From positions 128,743 through 192,742 of the forward strand of contig PLBY01000035.1 in the NCBI GenBank assembly GCA_003134655.1: DNA of 64,000 nucleotides, read 5' to 3'. A model generated the notes under the pieces. The model did no database searches, was not told the DNA's origin, and was given only the letters and a program-made list of their open reading frames with translations. The position numbers and the translations under genes are program-made. The stretch is from Acidobacteriaceae bacterium (GTDB lineage: Bacteria > Acidobacteriota > Terriglobia > Terriglobales > Acidobacteriaceae). Numbering within the stretch: the first letter of the stretch is position 1; each line of letters starts with the position of its first letter. Below, piece after piece: positions 55,357 through 63,998 of this stretch.

Positions 55357-56175
55357 ATGAATTTGCGGCGTAAACTGAAAAAAGCAGCGGCGCGTCCTTC
55401 CCCGGCCAAGCGGCGCACGCCTGCTCCCCATCCCTATCCCAAAGCCCACACTTCCAGTGTTTGGACAGAGGCTCTCTTCGGAGCTGAGATTCTGCTGTTA
55501 CACGCCACGCCCGTGTACTACGGCTTGGGTGTGCCGCGCGGCGATGGCTCCGCTGTCGTGATCATTCCCGGTTTTCTTGGCACTGATCTTTACCTGACCG
55601 AGCTTCACGCCTGGCTCCGGCGCATCGGATATCGCCCCTACTTTTCCGGTATCGGCGTCAACGCAGAATGCCCGAACCTGCTCATCGAACGCCGTCTGAA
55701 CCAGACCATCGAAAAAGCGCTGATGGATACCGAACGAAAAATTCATCTGATCGGTCACAGCCTGGGAGGCGTGATCGCTCGTTCCGTAGCGGGCAACCGG
55801 CCCGACGACATCGCCTCTGTGATTACGCTGGCGGCTCCCATCCGTGGCACGGTTGCGAATCAAGCAGTTCTCCGCGCGGCCGAAGCCGTTCGTCTCCGCA
55901 TCCTCGAGGAGCACGGTACAGGGGTGCTACCCGACTGCTATACGGGACGCTGCACCTGCAATTTTCTGGGTTCTCTTCGCCGCAAGGTTCCCGACACGAT
56001 GCTCGAAACCGCGATCTACACGCGGCAGGACGGCATCGTGGACTGGCGTTACTGCTTGACCATGGATCCTGAAAAGGACGTAGAGGTTCCGGGCACGCAC
56101 ATCGGAATGGCCTTCAATCCTGCGGCCTACTCGGTCGTCGCCGAGCGCTTGGCCAAAGCGCAATCGTCTGAATAG
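55357..56175 (+). CDS. Alpha/beta hydrolase (lipase-like)
   Basis: Predicted 272-residue hydrolase. Oxyanion region VVIIPGFLGTDLYLTELHAW, nucleophile elbow LIGHSLGGVIARSVAG (Ser), acid QDGIVDWRYC (Asp) and PGTHIGMAFNP (His) complete the triad. A basic N-terminus (MNLRRKLKKAAARPSPAKRR) lacks a hydrophobic signal, so it is probably cytoplasmic and could be drawn to an acidic surface. Location beside phaR and phasins suggests lipid or PHA mobilisation, but lipase, esterase and depolymerase cannot be told apart. A Cys-rich patch (DCYTGRCTC) lies at about residue 191. Confidence 0.78.
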   Translation: MNLRRKLKKAAARPSPAKRRTPAPHPYPKAHTSSVWTEALFGAEILLLHATPVYYGLGVPRGDGSAVVIIPGFLGTDLYLTELHAWLRRIGYRPYFSGIGVNAECPNLLIERRLNQTIEKALMDTERKIHLIGHSLGGVIARSVAGNRPDDIASVITLAAPIRGTVANQAVLRAAEAVRLRILEEHGTGVLPDCYTGRCTCNFLGSLRRKVPDTMLETAIYTRQDGIVDWRYCLTMDPEKDVEVPGTHIGMAFNPAAYSVVAERLAKAQSSE

Positions 56176-56184
56176 TTCCGGCAA

Positions 56185-57132
56185 TCAGGGTCCGCCCACC
56201 ATCTCCAACACAGCTCCTGTAGCCGTTTCTAGTTTCTCGTCCGCTCTGCCCACAGTCTGTATCAAAAGGGATGCCGATGCCAGGCTATTGTTCCAGACTT
56301 CGAAGCTGCCTGAGCAATCTGTCTTTATATAAGGAAGACGATGCACGCTCGCACCGCGCCCGTCGATTGCCGCTTCCAGCCGCAGACCATTGTGTCCGAC
56401 GCAATGAAAATTCCAGTGGAAGGGCTCCTTGCTGACGCTGGATTCCTGCAATTTGCCGAACACATATCTCTGCCCATCGTGCCACAGCACCGCTTTGCGA
56501 AAGACTAGCCCAAACGGCATTTCGTAGACCAACGCTTCCAACGTGCTTGCGGGCTGGCCGGAGCGAGAAAAATAAGCGTGCGTCCATCTCCAGAAGTTGC
56601 GATGCCGGAATCCGCAGTTGTGCCCCTGCACTCCGAAACCCAAAGGTTCGCCCGCAAAGCTCCGCCCGTCCAGCGTGATCTGTCCGGAGAAGAGCGCATC
56701 CGAGTGCGGCGTTCGCGAGAAGCCAATCCAGCCTTTATTGCTTAACGTCACCGCAAATGTGGAACGATAGCGCAGATTCCAGGCGATTGCGTGGCCGTCT
56801 ACGTGCAACGATCCCCTGCAGGAGTCTTCTTCGATGGAATTCTCGCCCATGCGCAAGTGAAGCGGACTCTGCCCTCTTCGGCTGATATCCAATCCCTCCA
56901 GCGGTAATCCCTGAATAAAAGTCTGCGGCTTCCCGTCCGCCGGGAACCACGTGGCCCACACTTGCACCGGCATCCCTCGTGGGTTTCCAGCACAGCCTCC
57001 TCGCCCAGGATTCATCAACAAATAGCGAAACCACCACGCTCCGCTTCTGTCTGCCAAACCGACGCGGAGAAACCAGACCTCGTAACGGCGCTTTACCGAC
57101 AGTCCCGAAAATACTTCGTTCAAAGTGGCCAA
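56185..57132 (-). CDS. Hypothetical lipocalin-like protein (tocopherol cyclase / AttH-CrtC-like)
   Basis: Predicted 315-residue protein without signal peptide, rich in beta strands and Trp/aromatics: RYEVWFLRVGLADRSGAWWF at the start, WNLRYRSTFAVTLSNKGWIG in the middle and GHNCGFRHRNFWRWTHAYF at about residue 178. The pattern recalls the paired lipocalin-like folds of AttH/CrtC or tocopherol cyclase relatives, but I cannot place it firmly. The start is TTG 57132 with AGGAAG just upstream. Convergent with the hydrolase gene 9 bases away and divergent from the ABC1 kinase, in a lipid-related block. Confidence 0.6.
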   Translation of the reverse strand: MATLNEVFSGLSVKRRYEVWFLRVGLADRSGAWWFRYLLMNPGRGGCAGNPRGMPVQVWATWFPADGKPQTFIQGLPLEGLDISRRGQSPLHLRMGENSIEEDSCRGSLHVDGHAIAWNLRYRSTFAVTLSNKGWIGFSRTPHSDALFSGQITLDGRSFAGEPLGFGVQGHNCGFRHRNFWRWTHAYFSRSGQPASTLEALVYEMPFGLVFRKAVLWHDGQRYVFGKLQESSVSKEPFHWNFHCVGHNGLRLEAAIDGRGASVHRLPYIKTDCSGSFEVWNNSLASASLLIQTVGRADEKLETATGAVLEMVGGP

Positions 57133-57227
57133 GACTTCCTGCTCCAGACACCCTAGACTATCTCACAGGACTTCCGGCGATTCCGGTGATGCCGGTCACT
57201 GCGCGTCTGTATCCGGTGGCCCATAGT

Positions 57228-57242
57228 GTGAGTGGTACTCAC
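57228..57242. promoter_or_regulatory. Palindrome over the start of the ABC1 kinase gene
   Basis: GTGAGT-GGT-ACTCAC, perfect 6-bp arms, covering the GTG 57232 start and ending just before ATG 57247. Looks like a dimeric-repressor site; no regulator is adjacent. Confidence 0.3.
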
Positions 57243-58932
57243 CTCCATGCTGGATGCGTCCGCCATCGCAGCGGGCCTCCGCCTGCTCGCGCCCGACCAG
57301 TTGCGCACCGCCTTGGAGAATTTCCTGCCTCAAGGCGCAACCCCAGCCGAGAAGATCCGCCTCATTGAAGACGCCCTCCGAAGCCCCGCCGCTCCATCGG
57401 TTCGCGACGCCATGGCGCGCTGGATCGTCGACGAGATCGTGCCCGTCGATGCCCTGGTCCCGGAAGCCTACAAGAATTGGCGCCCCCCGGTGCGCGACGC
57501 CATGATGTTCGTGGTCACGCGTCTTTCCCCTGCTCGCCTCGCTCCCAAGCTACTGGAGCAAATCGAACTGCCGGTCAGCACGTCGCCCGAAGTGCGCCTG
57601 CTGCGGCTCATCGCAAAGGTACCGGGCCTGCAGAAACTTGGTCAGGTCATCGCCCGAAACCAGCATCTCCACCCGGCCCTGCGCCGCGCCCTCGCTAAAC
57701 TGGAAAACGGAATTCGCGACGTTCAACCAGAAGACATCCGCTCGATCGTCCAAAAAGCGCTCGGGCCGCGGGTCAAGAGCTACGCCGTAGAAATCTCACT
57801 CAAAATACTCAAGGAAGCCAGCGTCAGTGCGGTCATTCGCTTCACTTGGCAGAATCCCGAGACCGGGAAGCGAGAGCGTGGCGTCTTCAAAGTCCTCAAG
57901 CCGCACATCCCCGAATACTTCTCCGAAGACATGGACTACCTCCAACGCCTGGCCCAGTACTTCGGCGATCGCCACCACAACTATGGATTTGCACCCCATC
58001 TCATCCCTGACACATTTCGCAAAGTCCGCCGCTTGCTGCGCCACGAGGTCAACTTCTCCCGTGAACAGAAGACGCTAATCGAGGCCGAGGCACTCTATCG
58101 CGGATTTCCCGGGGTGCGCATCCCACAATTAATTCGGCCGTTGTGCACGCCAACGATCACCGCGCTCACGGAGGAACCCGGAATTAAAGTGACCAGCGCG
58201 GCCGCCCGCTTGCCGGCCGCACGTCGCCAAAAGGTGGCCGAGCAACTGGTGGAAGCTCTGGTCGCCGTGCCCCTTTTCTCCTCGACACCGGATGCAATCT
58301 TTCACGGTGATCCCCATGCGGGCAACTTGCTGTACAACAACAAGACCGGCGAACTCGTAATCCTCGACTGGGCCTTGCGCGAACGTCTGAGCCGCGAACA
58401 GCGCCGTCATCTCGCGCTCTTATTTCTAATGGTCAGCCTGCGCGATCCAGTCGGCACGTCCAGCGAAATCTTGACGCTCAGTCAAACCCGCATCAGACTG
58501 GCTTCGCCCCGGGGCCGGAAGGTCCGCGAGACCGTGGGCAAGTTCCTCGAGGAGTTGCCGCCTTCCCGCATGCCCAGCGGGGCCGACGCCATGCGACTTG
58601 TGGAGCGCGTCGCGATCAACGGCGTCAAGTTCCCCAGTTCCCTGATCATGTTGTCGAAGGTGATGTTCACACTGGAAGGGATACTGGGAGACATCGTCGG
58701 CGCGGACACGGGAATGGGCTTCACCCTCGCTCGTCACGTCGCCCAGCATTGGATTGCCAACCGCTCTGCGTTCCGTTCGCCACTCATGACGCGCGACTGG
58801 TTTGCGCTTCAGTGTAGCGCCCTGCTCTACACGAGCCGCTTGTGGCTGCAGTGGGAACGGGCGTTGCTGAACCGCTTGCCTCAATCGAAACAATTACTCG
58901 CGGCCACGGGAACGGACGGGCGGCCGTCGTAA
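57232..58932 (+). CDS. ABC1/AarF/UbiB-family atypical kinase
   Basis: Predicted 566-residue member of the UbiB family, ATPase/kinase-like proteins linked to isoprenoid-lipid and quinone metabolism. Visible core: GVFKVLKPHIPEYF (Lys), LRHEVNFSREQKTLIEAEAL, catalytic FHGDPHAGNLLYNN and the metal-site LVILDWALRERL. The Ala-rich nucleotide loop typical of the family is not clear. A helical N-terminal region of about 190 residues (HEAT-like) precedes it. GTG 57232 is annotated; ATG 57247 five codons on is equally possible and would clear the palindrome. Divergent from the lipocalin-like gene. Confidence 0.82.
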   Translation: MVLTSMLDASAIAAGLRLLAPDQLRTALENFLPQGATPAEKIRLIEDALRSPAAPSVRDAMARWIVDEIVPVDALVPEAYKNWRPPVRDAMMFVVTRLSPARLAPKLLEQIELPVSTSPEVRLLRLIAKVPGLQKLGQVIARNQHLHPALRRALAKLENGIRDVQPEDIRSIVQKALGPRVKSYAVEISLKILKEASVSAVIRFTWQNPETGKRERGVFKVLKPHIPEYFSEDMDYLQRLAQYFGDRHHNYGFAPHLIPDTFRKVRRLLRHEVNFSREQKTLIEAEALYRGFPGVRIPQLIRPLCTPTITALTEEPGIKVTSAAARLPAARRQKVAEQLVEALVAVPLFSSTPDAIFHGDPHAGNLLYNNKTGELVILDWALRERLSREQRRHLALLFLMVSLRDPVGTSSEILTLSQTRIRLASPRGRKVRETVGKFLEELPPSRMPSGADAMRLVERVAINGVKFPSSLIMLSKVMFTLEGILGDIVGADTGMGFTLARHVAQHWIANRSAFRSPLMTRDWFALQCSALLYTSRLWLQWERALLNRLPQSKQLLAATGTDGRPS

Positions 58933-58964
58933 GCCGACCCCCGCCCGTCACAGATCCACACCGT

Positions 58965-59720
58965 TTAAACCGCGACAGCCTTCGGCCGACGCGTTACGCG
59001 AGCCCGGCCATGTTTGGGCGCCCGAGCGATGTTTTTCTTCGGCGGCTTGATGAGCGACCCGATCATCGAAGTCTCTGCGTCAAATAAGTTCTTCACACCT
59101 TGGCCGGTTCGAGCCGCAATTGGTAAGAGTTGAGAAGGCGACACCAGTCCCATTGTTCGTGTCGCCGCGTCCAGGTTCACGTTCATCTGCTGCCCCATGA
59201 CGTCGAGCAGTCTCTTCTGCGCCTCGACAAATGCATTCCCGGCGTCGCGCGCCAGTTGTGCCAGTTCAGTCTTCTTCGCCGGTTTGCCCTCATGCGGCTT
59301 CCCGCTGCCGGTTGCCGTCGCGGCTTCCTGCGCCACCGCTTCGAGGAACTTCTTCTGGGCGCGAGTAAAGCTGTCCATTCCCTCACGGGCGAACTCGACC
59401 AACCGCGCCGCGCGGGCGTCCTTCCCGACTGGTTCTGACTCCAGCCACTGCATCGTTTGCTTGCTGGTGGTGGTCAGCAACTCCTGTTGCATCCCGATCA
59501 ACGTATCCAGGCTGCGTTGTACGAGACCTGTCACTGCAACTGCCGGCATGAAGCCGCCAATCCGTTCTTTGACTCCGTTGCAGATAATGTCGTTTTCTTG
59601 TTGTGCCAGGTTAAGAAAAGTTCGCTGTGCTTCCACGAGACTCGAAGTTCCCTCGACCGCCAATTCAGTCAGAATGGCGAGAGGGGATTCATCTTCGTGG
59701 TTCTTGGTGTGGGTTGGCAT
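58965..59720 (-). CDS. Repeat-built phasin-like granule protein 2
   Basis: Predicted 251-residue helical protein, paralogous to the one at 53668-54579. Repeats: GTSSLVEAQRTFLNLAQQ, SLDTLIGMQQELLTTTSKQ, GMDSFTRAQKKFLEAVAQE, AGNAFVEAQKRLLDVMGQQ and a degenerate last one (VKNLFDAETSMIGSL). The tail is very basic (PPKKNIARAPKHGRARVTRR), like histone-like tails of PhaM/PhaF-type granule proteins that touch DNA. ATG 59720 has GGAGG 4 bases upstream; the longer frame to 59783 crosses the operator. Its promoter and operator geometry equal those of phasin 1, so the two should be co-regulated by PhaR. Confidence 0.75.
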   Translation of the reverse strand: MPTHTKNHEDESPLAILTELAVEGTSSLVEAQRTFLNLAQQENDIICNGVKERIGGFMPAVAVTGLVQRSLDTLIGMQQELLTTTSKQTMQWLESEPVGKDARAARLVEFAREGMDSFTRAQKKFLEAVAQEAATATGSGKPHEGKPAKKTELAQLARDAGNAFVEAQKRLLDVMGQQMNVNLDAATRTMGLVSPSQLLPIAARTGQGVKNLFDAETSMIGSLIKPPKKNIARAPKHGRARVTRRPKAVAV

Positions 59721-59731
59721 AATGCCTCCAT

Positions 59732-59746
59732 TGCTGCATTGCAGCA
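59732..59746. promoter_or_regulatory. PhaR-type operator upstream of phasin 2
   Basis: TGCTGCATTGCAGCA, identical in all 15 bases to the site at 54594-54608, and again 8 bases downstream of the -10 box. Confidence 0.75.
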
Positions 59747-59754
59747 TTAACCAA

Positions 59755-59783
59755 ACTGTAGTATCCACGCGGCGTCCAGTCAA
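59755..59783 (-). promoter_or_regulatory. Sigma-70 promoter of phasin 2
   Basis: Minus strand TTGACT (59783-59778), 17 bases, TACAGT (59760-59755), one base off phasin 1 in each hexamer. Confidence 0.65.
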
Positions 59784-59907
59784 TAGGCGCGGCGCATGAT
59801 TTGCGTCATATCACTGCGAAGTGTGACCGCCATCACCGGAATTAACTAAGCGAAAACCGAATCTATTGTGGTGGAGGAGTGAGGGTTGTCGGACCTCTTT
59901 GCGCTCG

Positions 59908-60372
59908 ATGGAAAAACTTCCTGCAGTCGAAACCGCGAAAGCGCTAATGACCGAAGCGATGACCTGGTCGGTCATGAAGTGGCTGCGCGAAAAGAAAAGA
60001 GTGCGCAGAACTGCCGATCTGGCTAACGCCGCCCTGGATCAAGCGAGCCAAGCTATCCGAGAGCGCTGGCCGGAAGCTATTAGAACCGCCTACGATGCGC
60101 TGGTCGCGCAAAAGCCCGGAACCGTCTCCGCGCCCCGCCAGCAGGCCGTAGCGGTGAAGACTGACCCGGCGGCAACGCTCACCGCCAGCAAAAGCCACGA
60201 CGCTGATGACGAAGCCTACCGCGCCCGCATGGACGCCGAAAAAGCCTTCGACGATGCCGAGCGACAATTCAGCACCAGCCTCGCTCGCGAAGGATGTCGA
60301 AAAGCCATTCACTCCTGGGACCTGCACGAAAAAGCGATTCGCAAAGCGGAAGTCCTCATTCCCTCGAAGTGA
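59908..60372 (+). CDS. Hypothetical helical protein
   Basis: Predicted 154-residue, charged, mostly helical protein: MEKLPAVETAKALMTEAMTW, then a Lys/Arg patch (REKKRVRRTADLANAAL), an Ala/Thr-rich linker (about 76-105) and a second helical part ([34 protein letters not shown]). No signal or membrane helix, no known domain. ATG 59908 is preferred over 59866, which would add a Cys/Arg-rich stretch unlike the rest; no clear ribosome site for either. Divergent from phasin 2 and overlapping the 3' end of hisA by 17 bases. Confidence 0.6.
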   Translation: MEKLPAVETAKALMTEAMTWSVMKWLREKKRVRRTADLANAALDQASQAIRERWPEAIRTAYDALVAQKPGTVSAPRQQAVAVKTDPAATLTASKSHDADDEAYRARMDAEKAFDDAERQFSTSLAREGCRKAIHSWDLHEKAIRKAEVLIPSK

Positions 60373-61048
60373 CGAACCCTGGCAGGAGCCCTTGGTAGAT
60401 CGCCATTCCCACCACGGCATCCACGCCCATGGCATGTAATTGGTCGATCTCTTCTTGAGTCCGGATTCCCCCCGCTGCAATGAGTTGCCGCGCCGTGGCC
60501 TCTCGCAGCGGACGAATCACCTCCTGCGGAAATCCTTGTAGCAGGCCCTCCGTTTCTACGTGCGTGTACAGAAACGCGCCGCACCATTCTTCCAGTCCCC
60601 GCACCATTTCGAGCGGCGAGACCCCGGTCACCTTCCGCCACCCGTGAATCGCCACTCGACCTCCCACGGCGTCGAGAGCGAAAACCAATCGGCTGGGAGC
60701 GACCGCTTCGGCCAACTGTTCCGCGAATCCCTCGTCGAGTTTGTCCTCGGCGAACAGCGCTGATCCTAGGATGACCCTCTGCGCCCCCGCCTCCAGCGCA
60801 GCTTGCGCGGCCTCCACAGTTCGAATCCCTCCACCGACCTGGCACGGCAGTTGCCGAGCCAGTTCCCTCACCAACTTAACGTTGTTCCCCGTCCCAATGG
60901 CAGCGTCGAGATCAATGAGTTGCACCAGCGGATACTTCGCGAATCGATCCACCCACGCAGCAAAATCGTCGAACTCCAGCGCCTTCTTCCGGCCTTGCAC
61001 CAACTGGACGATCTTGCCGCCCATCAAGTCGATCGACGGAATCAGCAT
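60356..61048 (-). CDS. hisA: Phosphoribosylformimino-5-aminoimidazole carboxamide ribotide isomerase
   Basis: Predicted 230-residue TIM barrel for step 4 of histidine synthesis. [19 protein letters not shown] carries the first catalytic Asp; [19 protein letters not shown] and [12 protein letters not shown] form the first phosphate site, and [20 protein letters not shown] the second. The mid-barrel loop reads [12 protein letters not shown], with Glu where I expect Asp in many homologues. ATG 61048 has GAGGT upstream; GTG 61054 is possible. Last gene of the his operon, overlapping hisF. Confidence 0.9.
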   Translation of the reverse strand: MLIPSIDLMGGKIVQLVQGRKKALEFDDFAAWVDRFAKYPLVQLIDLDAAIGTGNNVKLVRELARQLPCQVGGGIRTVEAAQAALEAGAQRVILGSALFAEDKLDEGFAEQLAEAVAPSRLVFALDAVGGRVAIHGWRKVTGVSPLEMVRGLEEWCGAFLYTHVETEGLLQGFPQEVIRPLREATARQLIAAGGIRTQEEIDQLHAMGVDAVVGMAIYQGLLPGFVTSRE

Positions 61049-61809
61049 GGCCACCTCACCGGAATTCCCTCCGAGCCAATCTCCTGCTTGAGCTCCGTAA
61101 GCCGGCTGAAACCATAGTGGAAAATCGACGCCGCTAGCGCGGCATCGGCATGCCCATCGCGGAAGACTTCGACAAAATGCCGCGCACCGCCCGCTCCGCC
61201 AGAGGCAATCACCGGAATCCGCACCGAGTCAGCCACAACCCGCGTCAACTCGCAGTCAAAGCCGACGCCCGTGCCGTCGCGGTCCATCGAAGTCAGCAGG
61301 ATCTCGCCCGCGCCGCGGTCTTCCGCCTCCTGCGCCCACGCAACCGCATCGCGTCCGCGGGTCGTGCGGCCTCCATGCGTGTACGCCTCCCAGCGCGCCT
61401 CCTCCTCACACCGCTTCGCGTCAATCGCCACCACGACCGCCTGGGACCCGAACCGCAGTGCGATTCGGGTAATCAGATCTGGATCGGCCAGCGCCCCGGA
61501 ATTGATGCTGATCTTGTCCGCGCCCGCCGAAAATACCGCAGCCGCATCCTCCAACGTGCGAATCCCACCGCCTACGGTAAAAGGAATAAACAACTGCCGC
61601 GCCGCCCGTCGCACGGTATCGAGCAGAGTCGCGCGCCGCTCGTGCGCTGCCGAAATATCCAACAACACGATCTCGTCTGCTCCCGACGCGCTGTGCGCGT
61701 TCGCCAGTTCCGCTGGATCCCCCGCGTCGCGCAGGTTCTCAAACTGCACGCCCTTCACCACGCGGCCGCCGTTCACATCGAGGCAAGCGATAATTCGTTT
61801 CGTCAGCAT
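61042..61809 (-). CDS. hisF: Imidazole glycerol phosphate synthase, cyclase subunit
   Basis: Predicted 255-residue TIM barrel. [20 protein letters not shown] has the first catalytic Asp and [20 protein letters not shown] the second. [18 protein letters not shown] and [18 protein letters not shown] are the phosphate sites. It pairs with HisH, which feeds it ammonia. ATG 61809 begins right after the hisH stop; a GTG 4 codons earlier is less likely. Overlaps hisA by 7 bases. Confidence 0.93.
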   Translation of the reverse strand: MLTKRIIACLDVNGGRVVKGVQFENLRDAGDPAELANAHSASGADEIVLLDISAAHERRATLLDTVRRAARQLFIPFTVGGGIRTLEDAAAVFSAGADKISINSGALADPDLITRIALRFGSQAVVVAIDAKRCEEEARWEAYTHGGRTTRGRDAVAWAQEAEDRGAGEILLTSMDRDGTGVGFDCELTRVVADSVRIPVIASGGAGGARHFVEVFRDGHADAALAASIFHYGFSRLTELKQEIGSEGIPVRWPC

Positions 61810-61810
61810 G

Positions 61811-62401
61811 TTAAAGCGCACAGAAATTGCTCAGGATCTTCAAACCAATCTCCCCCGATTTTTCGGGATGAAACTGCACACCAAACAGGTGATCCCGCTC
61901 CACCGCTGCGGAAAACTGTCCGCCATAGTCGCAACAGGCCACCGTCGTCGACATAACCGGCGCACGGAACGAGTGCGTGAAATACACAAACGACCCCGAC
62001 GGCACACCGCGTAACAGCCGCGAGGATGAGTCGACCTCGAGTTGATTCCATCCCACATGTGGCGACTTCACGCTCGATGCAAAGCGCTTGCATTCCCCGT
62101 CGAACACACCTAGGCCGCGCGCCGACAACGACTCTTCGCTGCCGGTAAACATCCACTGCATCCCGACACAGATGCCCAGGAAGGGAATACCTCGACTGAG
62201 GGACTCTACAATGGCCTGCTTCAAACCTGTTCGCCCCAGAGATTCAGTCGAAGTAAAATGACCGACCCCTGGAAGCACCACCTTCGTTGCCGAGGCTACC
62301 AGCGCAGGATCAGAAGTAATGACGCACTCTTGCCCCAGCCAGTCGAGCGCCTTTTTCACCGAAACCAGGTTCCCCGCTCCGTAGTCGACAATCGCGATCA
62401 T
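61811..62401 (-). CDS. hisH: Imidazole glycerol phosphate synthase, glutaminase subunit
   Basis: Predicted 196-residue class-I glutamine amidotransferase. Starts [19 protein letters not shown]; oxyanion [11 protein letters not shown]; nucleophile Cys in [17 protein letters not shown]; His and Glu in [21 protein letters not shown] 62401 overlaps the hisB stop by one base (TGATG). A longer frame to 62458 is rejected because it adds residues before the family start. Confidence 0.93.
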   Translation of the reverse strand: MIAIVDYGAGNLVSVKKALDWLGQECVITSDPALVASATKVVLPGVGHFTSTESLGRTGLKQAIVESLSRGIPFLGICVGMQWMFTGSEESLSARGLGVFDGECKRFASSVKSPHVGWNQLEVDSSSRLLRGVPSGSFVYFTHSFRAPVMSTTVACCDYGGQFSAAVERDHLFGVQFHPEKSGEIGLKILSNFCAL

Positions 62402-62988
62402 CACAGGACTCCCTTGGTGCTCGGCAAAAGCCGTGCCATGCGCCGGTCGCGCCAGCACGCCGCGCGCAAAGCCCGTGCAAACGCCTTGAACAGCGCCTCA
62501 ATCTTGTGGTGACTCGACCGCCCGTACAGCGTTCGCACGTGAACATTGGCCCGCGCCCCTCGGGCAAAGCCCTCGAAGAAGTCATAAACAAGTTCGGCCT
62601 GCAGATCGCCCACCCACCGTGTGCGCACCTTGGTATCAACTACCGCTGCAGTGCGCCCGCAGAAATCCACGGCAGCCATTCCCATCGTTTCGTCCATCGG
62701 CATCAGAAAATATCCCGCTCGGAGGATGCCGCGTTTGCTGCCCAGCGCCTTATCAAACGCCTGCCCAAGAACGATTCCCACATCCTCCACCGTGTGATGC
62801 TGGTCGACGTCGAGATCCCCGCGCGCTTTCAGCTTCAGGTCGAAGCCCCCGTGATGCGCGAACAATTCCAGCATGTGATCGAAGAATCGAATTCCCGTAG
62901 ACACCTGGTATCGCCCGCGCCCCTCAATCGTGAGCGAGATCTGAATCTGCGTCTCCTTGCTGACCCGTTTGATGGTCCCTTTTCTCAT
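62401..62988 (-). CDS. hisB: Imidazoleglycerol-phosphate dehydratase
   Basis: Predicted 195-residue monofunctional dehydratase. The two metal motifs are complete: [17 protein letters not shown] and [17 protein letters not shown], plus [17 protein letters not shown] and [14 protein letters not shown]. No phosphatase domain, unlike the enterobacterial fusion. ATG 62988 overlaps the hisC stop by ATGA; the frame to 63324 lies inside hisC. Confidence 0.93.
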   Translation of the reverse strand: MRKGTIKRVSKETQIQISLTIEGRGRYQVSTGIRFFDHMLELFAHHGGFDLKLKARGDLDVDQHHTVEDVGIVLGQAFDKALGSKRGILRAGYFLMPMDETMGMAAVDFCGRTAAVVDTKVRTRWVGDLQAELVYDFFEGFARGARANVHVRTLYGRSSHHKIEALFKAFARALRAACWRDRRMARLLPSTKGVL

Positions 62989-63998
62989 CGTCGCGATGCT
63001 CCTTGCGCAATACCAAGTTCGTCGCACGTCTCCTGCAGCGCGGTGAGCAGGCGATCGGCATGCGCTCGCGGACCCAGCGTGATGCGCACACATCCCTCGC
63101 ACCCGTGATCTCCCGACCGATCGCGAACCAAAATGCCTCGACGCTTCATGTGCTCGACAAAGCGTCCCGCGGCCCCCACACGCGCCAGCACGAAGTTCGC
63201 CTGACTGGACCAGAATTGAATCCCGCTGGCCTCGAGAGCCTGCTCCAACCGTGCCCGTGATTCGCGAACCTCGCCTACGTACTGCTCGATGTAAGCCTGA
63301 TCTCTGAGTGCCTCTGGCAGACAAGCCAGCGCCACCGCGTTCACGTTGTAAGGCGAACTGACGCGCCGCACCGACCGCATTTGGTCAGCGTCTCCAACCA
63401 GCGCACCCATGCGCAATCCCGCCAGCCCGTACGCCTTGGAAAACGTGCGCGCCACAAACAGATTGGGAAACTCGTTGCGCCCCAGCAGCATGCTTTGCCC
63501 ATAGAATTCAAAGTACGCTTCATCCACGAGCACGGCCGCGCCCGGCGCGGCGCCCGCAATTTTCGCTAGCTCTTCGGAGGCCGCAACCGTTCCCGTCGGA
63601 TTATTCGGATTCGCAATGGCGATCAGCTGCGTGCGCGGCGTAATTCGATCGCACACTTCGTTGCCAGGGAAAACAAAATCCTTGCCTGCCGGAACGCTGA
63701 TGACCTTCGCACCAGTCGCCATCATATAAACCCGGTACATCGAGTATGTGGGCACAACAATCAGCGCTTCGTCGCCAGCCTCAAGGTAAGTTTCACAGAG
63801 TAAATGAATCGCTTCGTCCACGCCGTTCGTCAGCAGTAGGTCTTCCCCCGCGACTCCTAGGATGCCTGCCACCACAGCTTCGACCGGCCCGCGCTCGGGA
63901 TAGCGGGCAAGCTGTTCCGGGCCCAACTGCCGCAGACGCTCGAGCACTCGCGGCGAGCACCCCACCGTGTTTTCGTTGAAATCCAGTCGCAGCCCATC
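62985..63998 (-). CDS. hisC: Histidinol-phosphate aminotransferase, 5' end outside window
   Basis: PLP-dependent aminotransferase. The frame is open to the window edge and reads [19 protein letters not shown], the family N-terminal substrate block; the GTG at 63965 is internal, so the true start lies beyond base 64000. [37 protein letters not shown] (Schiff-base Lys in SKAYG) and a C-terminal [15 protein letters not shown] follow. First visible gene of the hisC-hisB-hisH-hisF-hisA order, with overlapping starts throughout. Confidence 0.92.
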   Translation of the reverse strand, partial: DGLRLDFNENTVGCSPRVLERLRQLGPEQLARYPERGPVEAVVAGILGVAGEDLLLTNGVDEAIHLLCETYLEAGDEALIVVPTYSMYRVYMMATGAKVISVPAGKDFVFPGNEVCDRITPRTQLIAIANPNNPTGTVAASEELAKIAGAAPGAAVLVDEAYFEFYGQSMLLGRNEFPNLFVARTFSKAYGLAGLRMGALVGDADQMRSVRRVSSPYNVNAVALACLPEALRDQAYIEQYVGEVRESRARLEQALEASGIQFWSSQANFVLARVGAAGRFVEHMKRRGILVRDRSGDHGCEGCVRITLGPRAHADRLLTALQETCDELGIAQGASRR

